Below are positions 59,265 to 64,000 of a DNA stretch of 64,000 nt, one piece after another. A model generated the notes under the pieces. The model worked only from the letters and a program-made list of their open reading frames with translations, did no database searches and was not told the DNA's origin. This DNA comes from Bacteroidaceae bacterium (GTDB lineage: Bacteria; Bacteroidota; Bacteroidia; Bacteroidales; Bacteroidaceae), in the NCBI GenBank assembly GCA_024401225.1, contig JAKSLM010000003.1:49402-113401 (forward strand). Direction: 5' to 3'. The first letter of the stretch is position 1, and every line of letters starts with the position of its first letter. A program made the translations under genes and the position numbers.

Positions 59265-59474
59265 ATCCTTCTCAGTAACAGCAGCTTTGCACAATGTTTC
59301 TGATATGTTCGGCAGGTGCGGTATTGAGTCCCTTAGTATAGTTGCTAGCTGTATTTAGAACCCATAATACAACCATAAACAACGAAAAACAACCATACAT
59401 AAAACGCTGATAATCAAGGCTGAATGAATTTTAACACTTCGTGGATGCTATTTGGTGGTTCCCGATTTTCCGTA

Positions 59475-59482
59475 TAATTTTG
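59475..59482 (+). promoter_or_regulatory. Probable promoter of the four-HTH gene, -7 box
   Basis: TAATTTTG fits TAnnTTTG and points toward the HTH gene. It would give a leader of about 240 nt. Confidence 0.45.
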
Positions 59483-59729
59483 CAACGTATTTCTACCGCG
59501 GAGAATCTTGGGAGCTTTTATTTTGCCATTTCGTGGACAGGGTTTACATCGGTTTACATACGTTGACGATGGAGTACAACCTGAGAAACGGCATATAGCA
59601 AGCAAGCGACTGGATTTGATAAGTGTCACAACGTGGAATCCGTTGACATACGTGGTCAATGGTGGACAAGTGAGGACATTGCGGTGGAATACACGGAAAT
59701 GAAGTATTCACACTCAAAATTCAGTCAGC

Positions 59730-60686
59730 ATGAAACGAACAAAGAAATGTGCCTTCTGTGGCAAGGAGTTCACAATCAACAGCGGTTCCCAGCGGTACTG
59801 CTGTGAGGAATGTGCCGAAAAAGCAAAGCGTCAGAAGAAAGCCAGACAACTTGACTTCCTCAAAGCCACAGAGCCAATGATGGATATTCAGGGCGCAGAA
59901 TATCTCTCTTTTTCAAAGGCAGCCATCCTGATGGGCTGTTCGCGCCAGTACATCTACAAACTTGTCGCAGAGAAGAAACTGCCAGCATCACGCATCAGTT
60001 CACGCATGTCCTTCATCCGCAGAGCCGACATAGAAGCCATGCTTGCAGGTAATCCCTATCATCGTGTCTTGCCAGGAACACGACAAAAGGGAAAGAAGAA
60101 ATCTGTCTCTGCAAAGCCCCAGAACTCTTCTCTTCCCTCTTGTTCAAAGACCGTCACCTCCCAAGAAGAAGTCCTTGACTACATCTCGGGCGAGGATGTC
60201 ATGGCTATCTATAAAGTCAAGAAATCCTGGCTCTATGCCTCTGCCAAGGAAAACCAAATACCCATCTGCAAGATTGCCGGAAAGAACTACTACAGCCGAA
60301 AGCACATGGATGACCTCTTCGGAGTCACCGAGGAAATAGCCTCATTGACGGAATGGCTTACATCCAAGGAAGCAGAAGTCAAATACAATGTCAACAGCCA
60401 GTCCATCAAGAGCCATGCCTATCGCCATCACATCCCAACCAAACGCGAGTATGGTCAGACCTACTATTCCAAGAAGCACCTTGACGAGCTTTTCCGTCCC
60501 GACCTGACAGACAGCGAGGACTACTACACCGTTGAGCAAGTCCAGCAGATCTACGGCTATACCAAGGCAAACATCCACCATATCGTAAAGGTCAGCGGAA
60601 TCACCAAGGTGAAGGTCGGAGTGAAGAATCTACTGCTCAGAACCGATATTGACAGGGTAATGAGCGCCAGAAAGAACAACGCATAA
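59730..60686 (+). CDS. Zinc-ribbon protein with four tandem HTH (excisionase-like) units
   Basis: A 318-aa DNA-binding protein. The N-terminal zinc ribbon has C7-x2-C10 and C24/C25-x-C28 (CAFCGKEF...RYCCEEC). Then come four MerR/HTH_17-like units: about 54-101 (YLSFSKAAILMGCSRQYIYK), 146-197 (ISGEDVMAIYKVKKSWLYAS), 207-255 (WLTSKEAEVKYNVNSQSIKS) and 262-312 (YYTVEQVQQIYGYTKANIHH). Each ends in a K.Y.S..H.D.L-like wing. HTH_17 proteins serve as excisionases or transcription factors of mobile elements; four units in one chain would recognise a long or repeated site. It lies directly upstream of the tyrosine recombinase on the same strand. Confidence 0.8.
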   Translation: MKRTKKCAFCGKEFTINSGSQRYCCEECAEKAKRQKKARQLDFLKATEPMMDIQGAEYLSFSKAAILMGCSRQYIYKLVAEKKLPASRISSRMSFIRRADIEAMLAGNPYHRVLPGTRQKGKKKSVSAKPQNSSLPSCSKTVTSQEEVLDYISGEDVMAIYKVKKSWLYASAKENQIPICKIAGKNYYSRKHMDDLFGVTEEIASLTEWLTSKEAEVKYNVNSQSIKSHAYRHHIPTKREYGQTYYSKKHLDELFRPDLTDSEDYYTVEQVQQIYGYTKANIHHIVKVSGITKVKVGVKNLLLRTDIDRVMSARKNNA

Positions 60687-60764
60687 CATCCGTTATCATA
60701 GACTTCTGCATTCATTTTTCGTACCTTTTTGAGGCGAATAACCGCAAATAACCCGTGATAATGG

Positions 60765-60833
60765 CGTGGAAACACAATTATTTCCGAATGGGAAAAGAAG
60801 ATTGTTCCACGGAAACATCATTGACTACCTTTG
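60765..60833 (+). promoter_or_regulatory. Integrase promoter with operator-like inverted pair
   Basis: CGTGGAAAC (60765-60773) and TCCACG (60806-60811) form an inverted pair 35 nt apart, followed by ACATCATTGACTACCTT (60815-60831) containing the -7 box TACCTTTG (60826-60833). The same words at the same offsets (0, 41 and 50 nt) recur at 63825-63891. TTG at 60802-60804 can act as the -33 box. Confidence 0.7.
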
Positions 60834-60891
60834 CCGACGCTATGAGACACATAGCCTTCGATTATCAACAATACTAAATCATACTCTAAGT

Positions 60892-62049
60892 ATGTCAAAC
60901 ATCTGTAAGACAGTTACCCTGCGTACACGCAAGATAAAGAACGGTACGCAACTCAGCTTCTACCTCGACTACTATCCTGGCTACAGGGATGAGCTCACCA
61001 TGAAGGTACAGAGGCATGAGTCGCTTGGCATCTACATCTTCGCCAAGCCCAAGAACCAGCGCGAGCGTGACTACAACGAGCGCATGACCGAGAAAGCCGA
61101 GGCACTACGCTGCCGACGCTATGAGAGCATTGTGAACGAGCGCTATGACTTCTTTGACAAGGAGAAGCAGAAAGGCGACTTCCTCAAGTACTTCAAGATG
61201 AAGGCTGAGAAGAAGAACACGAAGTGGGAGAACGTCTATAAGCACTTCGAAGCCTTCTGCGAGGGCAAGTGCATGTTCGGAGAAGTCAACGTCGATCTGT
61301 GCAACAAGTTCAAGGACTACCTTTCTACGGCTCCCCAGACCATCCACAAGGAGCATAAGCTTCACACCAACACCATTGCCGGCTACTGGTCAACCTTCCG
61401 TGCCGTGCTCCACACAGCCTACAAGGATCATAAGATTCTGGAGAATCCCAATGCCTTCCTTGAAAAGATAGACACCATCCCAACCGAGAAGGAACATCTC
61501 TCACAACAAGAGCTCATCAACCTTGCCAATACCGAGTGCAAGGAACCTGTCCTGAAAAAGGCATTCCTCTTCTCCTGCCTCACAGGACTCCGCAAGAGCG
61601 ACATCAAGGCACTCACATGGAAGAAGATCCAGCAGTATGGCAACGGAGGTACTTATTTTATAAGCGTGCGCATGCAGAAGACCAAGGACATTGTCAACAA
61701 TCCTCTGAGCGACGAGGCGCTCGACCTCATAGGCTTCTTCGACGGAGATCACAAGCCCGACGAACTGGTGTTTGCCGGATTCAAGGACAAGATGACAGGC
61801 ACAACCCTGAAGCACTGGATAGAAGATGCTGGCATCACCAAGCATATCACCTTCCACTGCGCCCGCCACACGTTTGCCACCCTCCTTCTCGAAGCTGGCA
61901 TCAACATCAGTGTCATCCAGCACTTGCTCGGTCACAAGAACGTCGCAACGACAGAGATCTACAGCGAACTGTCAGACAAGTGCAAGCTCGAATCGGTAGG
62001 ACGCATCTGGCTGAAGCCAAAGGAAGAACATGTATTGAAGGTCGTGTAG
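60892..62049 (+). CDS. Tyrosine recombinase (phage/transposon integrase)
   Basis: A 385-aa site-specific recombinase. The N-terminal arm and SAM-like core-binding domains are at about 1-180. The catalytic domain has the full set: Arg234 (TGLRKSDIKAL), His322 and Arg325 (FHCARHTFATL), His348 (LLGHKNV) and Tyr357 (TEIYSEL). The length and RKIKNG/LDYYP-type N-terminus fit Bacteroidetes integrases of conjugative or mobilizable transposons. ATG 60892 follows the promoter; the open frame upstream to 60766 covers the operator region and is not coding. The exact attachment site could not be defined. Confidence 0.93.
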   Translation: MSNICKTVTLRTRKIKNGTQLSFYLDYYPGYRDELTMKVQRHESLGIYIFAKPKNQRERDYNERMTEKAEALRCRRYESIVNERYDFFDKEKQKGDFLKYFKMKAEKKNTKWENVYKHFEAFCEGKCMFGEVNVDLCNKFKDYLSTAPQTIHKEHKLHTNTIAGYWSTFRAVLHTAYKDHKILENPNAFLEKIDTIPTEKEHLSQQELINLANTECKEPVLKKAFLFSCLTGLRKSDIKALTWKKIQQYGNGGTYFISVRMQKTKDIVNNPLSDEALDLIGFFDGDHKPDELVFAGFKDKMTGTTLKHWIEDAGITKHITFHCARHTFATLLLEAGINISVIQHLLGHKNVATTEIYSELSDKCKLESVGRIWLKPKEEHVLKVV

Positions 62050-62169
62050 CAGAACCAACATCCGATTTGTTGGTACCATTTTGTTCTAAAAACGGTACCA
62101 AGAACGATTTTCTTTCCTAATAACTGCAAATAATGAGAACCAAATCCCCATGGTTCTCATTATTCATTA

Positions 62170-62177
62170 TACCTTTG
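62170..62177 (+). promoter_or_regulatory. Promoter of small-ORF transcript, -7 box
   Basis: TACCTTTG (in TATACCTTTGCAC), 32 nt before the small ORF's ATG at 62209. Confidence 0.7.
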
Positions 62178-62208
62178 CACTACGACGCTACGAATAAGCG
62201 CAAAACAG

Positions 62209-62325
62209 ATGTTAAAAGATGTAACCGCCTCTCCTATGGAAATACAAGGCAAATTCGGAATCTCAGGAGCTTGCTCCGACCAATCCGTCAAAGCGGAAAA
62301 GCAAGGCAATATTCAAAATTGCTAA
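62209..62325 (+). CDS. Small ORF, 38 aa, possible leader peptide or small protein
   Basis: The ORF encodes MLKDVTASPMEIQGKFGISG then ACSDQSVKAEKQGNIQNC. It is preceded at the right distance by a good -7 box and begins with ATG about 25 nt from the expected transcript start. Its codon use is like that of the neighbouring genes, and it sits in the otherwise gene-free 500-bp gap after the integrase. Its codons 20-23 lie in GAGCTTGCTCC (62267-62277), which is an exact complement of GGAGCAAGCTC at 62385-62395. A leader-peptide role controlling the downstream structure or the next gene is possible; it could also be a true small protein. Confidence 0.45.
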   Translation: MLKDVTASPMEIQGKFGISGACSDQSVKAEKQGNIQNC

Positions 62326-62440
62326 GCCTAATTAGCGTTAACCTCGGTTAACACTCCAGAAGCCTCTTCTATGGAGTCCTTCGGGGAGCAAGCTCAGGCA
62401 AAATAATGTCCCGAAGTGTCGAGTATGAAAGTCATACTGG
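62267..62440 (+). ncRNA. Structured RNA region after the small ORF
   Basis: Several strong stems in a row: the long-range pair 62267-62277/62385-62395 (11 bp); GTTAAC-ctcg-GTTAAC (62337-62352); ACTCC-AGAAG (62353-62362) with CTTCT-at-GGAGT (62366-62377); a CC-TTCG-GG tetraloop hairpin (62378-62385, competing with the long-range arm); and AGTATG-aaagt-CATACT (62423-62439). There is no T-run terminator. An 11-codon ORF, MESFGEQAQAK, begins in it. It looks like a leader or attenuator transcript or an independent structured RNA. Confidence 0.45.
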
Positions 62441-62519
62441 ATTCAAGTATGATTACTAAATATTCCTAAAACTGAGGGACATAGGTTGTCAAATCGCTCT
62501 GTAATCCATCGGAAATTCT

Positions 62520-62527
62520 TAACTTTG
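62520..62527 (+). promoter_or_regulatory. Promoter of the 325-aa membrane protein gene, -7 box
   Basis: TAACTTTG, only 22 nt upstream of the ATG at 62549. The short leader means this gene can be expressed independently of the structured region before it. Confidence 0.75.
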
Positions 62528-62548
62528 CACTCAAAATAACAACAAACA

Positions 62549-63526
62549 ATGACAAAGACAAACCTTCAAAAGCAGACCACCGAAAGCACTACTCTCCGTG
62601 AGTACTGCCTCACATGGGGATTCCCCTGTATCATTATGCTTATCATCTCTCTGCTGTCAGCCATCACCATCGGTGCCCAGTTTGAGGACAGCTTGTTCGT
62701 GAAACTATGCGTGTTCACCATCTCGCTCCTGCTTCAGTTACTGTTGTACTATACCCTCTGCCAGCAACTTCCTTTGGGTATATACAATGCCTATAAGTCC
62801 ACCATAATGAAACGACAGAAGGAGAAGGCCCTTGTGCAGAAAAGCAAAGAGCAACCAACTGCTGCAGAAACTAATGCCGCCGTACCTACTCCAGAACCAA
62901 AGGAAGAGGCAACACCAGCTCCATCAAAAGAAGCAGAGGAAAACGAGCAGGAAACAGCAGACAATACTCCTGAGAAAGCTGAGACAGAAGCAGAAACAGA
63001 AGTACAAGACACCGCCCAACCTGCTGGCGAGGAGAAACCATCTCCTGCTGTCGCCGTTGCCATACCAGAGCTCTCTTCTGAGGAATACAAGAAGCGCAAC
63101 GAAGAGTATATCAATAAACTCAAGGAAGAGAAGACCAAGCTTGTGGCAGAGATTATTGGCTATGTGCAATACACGATGGCTTGCTTCATGGACGAACAGA
63201 ATCTTGATGCTTTCTGCAAGGATATTTTAGGATGGACGGAGAACCCTGAGTTCAAGCCACAGCCAGCAAAGACGAAGATGCGCTTGACCTCTCTTGAAGT
63301 CCGTCATTTCGTCTGGAACATCGGCGAACGCTTGGGCAAGGCAAACGGCTACAATGGCACTGCAAGACTGAACTTCGTCAAGGCACTCTTCCCCGACGTG
63401 CTGGAGGGGATTGAAGATGAGACCATCCTGAATTTCACCGTCGATCCTGACAAGGGGCGCATCAAGCTGGACAGACCAGAGAACGGCTCATGCAAATTCC
63501 ACTACAGCAGAAAACAAACAGCCTGA
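62549..63526 (+). CDS. Two-TM membrane protein with acidic Pro/Glu linker, unknown
   Basis: A 325-aa protein. TM1 is at about 23-43 and TM2 at about 50-71. A long low-complexity linker rich in Glu, Pro, Ala and Thr follows (about 92-172), then a short helix and a globular C-terminal domain (about 178-322) with segments IIGYVQYTMACFMDEQNLDA and LEVRHFVWNIGERLGKANGY. No family is recognised; the C-terminal domain appears conserved in style and would lie in the cytoplasm. The short leader and own promoter show independent expression. It follows the integrase and the structured region, so it is likely part of the element. Confidence 0.75.
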   Translation: MTKTNLQKQTTESTTLREYCLTWGFPCIIMLIISLLSAITIGAQFEDSLFVKLCVFTISLLLQLLLYYTLCQQLPLGIYNAYKSTIMKRQKEKALVQKSKEQPTAAETNAAVPTPEPKEEATPAPSKEAEENEQETADNTPEKAETEAETEVQDTAQPAGEEKPSPAVAVAIPELSSEEYKKRNEEYINKLKEEKTKLVAEIIGYVQYTMACFMDEQNLDAFCKDILGWTENPEFKPQPAKTKMRLTSLEVRHFVWNIGERLGKANGYNGTARLNFVKALFPDVLEGIEDETILNFTVDPDKGRIKLDRPENGSCKFHYSRKQTA

Positions 63527-63553
63527 CCTTCCCTTTTCTCACTATCAGCCTAT

Positions 63554-63574
63554 GATGCCCTGATTCAGGGCGTC
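63554..63574 (+). terminator. Terminator-like hairpin after the 325-aa gene
   Basis: Nine-base arms GATGCCCTG and CAGGGCGTC (one G-U type pair) with an ATT loop, 28 nt after the stop codon. The following sequence is only moderately T-rich. Confidence 0.55.
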
Positions 63575-63824
63575 ATCCTCTTGCGTACATCCATCCCTCA
63601 TATTGCCTTCTCCTTTTCCGAAGGCTCATCTTTTGTTCCCTCTGCTTTATGAAGGGAAAGTGACTTCCAAGCCACACAGGACTCTTGAACCAGAGATTCC
63701 CGTGTGGCTTTTCTGTATTCCAGACCATTCTCCGTATGTTTTCCGTTATTGTTTTCCAGAGCGCAAAATACACGTAAAAACGCACTAAAACCATCATAGC
63801 AACCACAAATTTCCATGAAAGCAT

Positions 63825-63893
63825 CGTGGAAACGGAATGGATTGAAAATGAATTTTTTATATTCGTCCACGCATACATCATTGACTACCTTCG
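63825..63893 (+). promoter_or_regulatory. Second operator-like promoter block, same layout as the integrase promoter
   Basis: CGTGGAAAC (63825-63833), TCCACG (63866-63871) and ACATCATTGACTACCTT (63875-63891) with -7-like TACCTTCG (63886-63893). The offsets (0, 41, 50) equal those at 60765-60831, while the sequence between the words differs. Confidence 0.7.
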
Positions 63894-63894
63894 C

Positions 63895-63925
63895 AGCACG
63901 ATTCCACTAACGGGTCGTGCTTTTT
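63895..63925 (+). promoter_or_regulatory. Hairpin with T-run directly before an ATG
   Basis: Arms AGCACGA (63895-63901) and TCGTGCT (63915-63921) with a 13-nt loop, then TTTT and immediately the ATG at 63926. It has the shape of an intrinsic terminator placed at the very start of the mRNA, so it may attenuate the next gene. Confidence 0.55.
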
Positions 63926-64000
63926 ATGTATAATGAATCATTGACATTCAATGACCTACCTCAGGTCGTTGCCCAGCTTCGGGATGAAGTGATGGGCATG
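63926..64000 (+). CDS. Element-borne HTH/excisionase-type protein, N-terminus (cut by window edge)
   Basis: The first 25 codons are MYNESLTFNDLPQVVAQLRD then EVMGM, continuing past the window. The (L/F)TFNDLPQ.V..L..E opening is the usual start of helix-turn-helix DNA-binding proteins that accompany mobilisation genes in Bacteroidetes elements. Its promoter has the same layout as the integrase promoter upstream, and a terminator-like hairpin touches its ATG. Only the beginning is visible, so family and length are uncertain. Confidence 0.55.
   Translation, partial: MYNESLTFNDLPQVVAQLRDEVMGM

Larger units (their letters stand above)
59143..59729. other. Gene-free control region of the element
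   Basis: About 590 bp between the divergent replication operon and the HTH gene. It contains the GGATAATCA repeat/palindrome block, a plus-strand -7 box TAATTTTG (59475-59482) with no gene directly after it except a 250-nt leader to the HTH gene, and at least five CGTGGA/CGTGG words (59191, 59440, 59532, 59632, 59652 and nearby), the same word that forms the operator-like pairs upstream of 60826 and 63886. A 64-codon open frame here has no supporting features. Confidence 0.6.
63527..63925. other. Non-coding region between two element genes
   Basis: About 400 bp. It holds a terminator hairpin after the 325-aa gene (GATGCCCTG-att-CAGGGCGTC, 63554-63574, then ATCCTCTTG), a second stem AAGCCACAC (63669-63677) / GTGTGGCTT (63702-63710), the operator-like promoter block at 63825-63893 and a hairpin at 63895-63921. 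Short minus-strand open frames here lack any coding signal. Confidence 0.6.

Noticed and set aside
59508-59702. 64-aa frame in the element control region
   Set aside because: Composition is not protein-like, it overlaps the CGTGGA words, and it has no promoter at a fitting distance.
60766-60891. N-terminal extension of the integrase
   Set aside because: It covers the operator-like block and -7 box; the integrase family begins at ATG 60892.
62337-62377. Integron attC-like site (GTTAAC next to a folded stem)
   Set aside because: No integron integrase or cassette layout; the stems fit better as RNA structure in a transcribed leader.
63573-63881. 90-102-aa minus-strand frames near the right edge
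   Set aside because: They run through two hairpins and a promoter block, with no start context and no family.
1-64000. tRNA or rRNA genes, especially beside the integrase as an attachment site
   Set aside because: No cloverleaf-like or rRNA-like sequence was recognised on reading both strands; a dedicated scan was not possible here.

Overview
The window reads as a chromosomal segment of a Bacteroidales bacterium, most likely a Prevotellaceae (Prevotella-like) gut or rumen species. The evidence is the repeated Bacteroidetes -7 promoter box TAnnTTTG a short way before many starts, the near absence of Shine-Dalgarno sequences, a lipoprotein TamA homologue (TamL) beside TamB, Kdo transferase (LPS), GH2/GH31 glycosidases, an S37-type secreted peptidase ending in the GRVYIVNGKKKMVK-type tail, and AT-rich micro-repeat spacers between genes. 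No rRNA, tRNA or CRISPR array was seen.

Layout. 0-10 kb: start of an OPT transporter, malate dehydrogenase, Xaa-Pro aminopeptidase, two adjacent membrane histidine kinases without a response regulator, a DUF6055-like zincin, a gamma-carbonic-anhydrase-like protein and a LOG-like protein. 9.9-11.8 kb: a promoter-to-terminator unit with no real ORF (candidate ncRNA), a six-copy 22-bp periodic repeat, and a complete IS4-family element (10369-11691, 9-bp target duplication) that landed inside a long palindrome. 11.9-26.4 kb: housekeeping and envelope genes (acyl-ACP thioesterase, TamB/TamL, RadA, TetR, FabG, a pseudouridine synthase, a cyclophilin, a SpoIIE-type phosphatase). 26.4-31.8 kb: an accessory and partly decayed zone with more 22-bp repeats, a fused double GNAT, a deleted S41 peptidase, an AraC stub, and a two-gene DUF3990 module bracketed by 49-bp identical hairpin repeats.

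31.8-37.8 kb: GH2 and GH31(PA14) glycosidases with a DUF4878-like lipoprotein, an enzyme pair like that used on xyloglucan. 38-46.5 kb: GltX, Kdo transferase, a membrane protein, a HAD phosphatase, an aminotransferase/omega-amidase pair and an S37-like peptidase. 46.5-55.6 kb: a long minus-strand operon (IorA, a four-helix-bundle gene, IorB, PaaK, ACT protein, porin, Na+/solute symporter, PaaI-like thioesterase, a second PaaK) that should interconvert aryl-pyruvates, aryl-acetyl-CoAs and aryl-acetates such as phenylacetate.

55.7-64 kb looks like an integrative element or nested remnants of several. It has a BT4734-type primase-like protein with a DUF3127 OB-fold partner and small proteins, a zinc-ribbon protein with four tandem helix-turn-helix units, a tyrosine recombinase, a promoter-driven 38-aa small ORF followed by a strongly structured tail, a two-TM acidic-linker protein, and the start of another element-borne DNA-binding protein. 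Two promoters here share the same operator-like layout to the base. The items most worth following are the hairpin-bracketed DUF3990 module, the structured small-ORF transcript, the shared operator layout, and palindromic repeats inserted in frame inside two enzymes.
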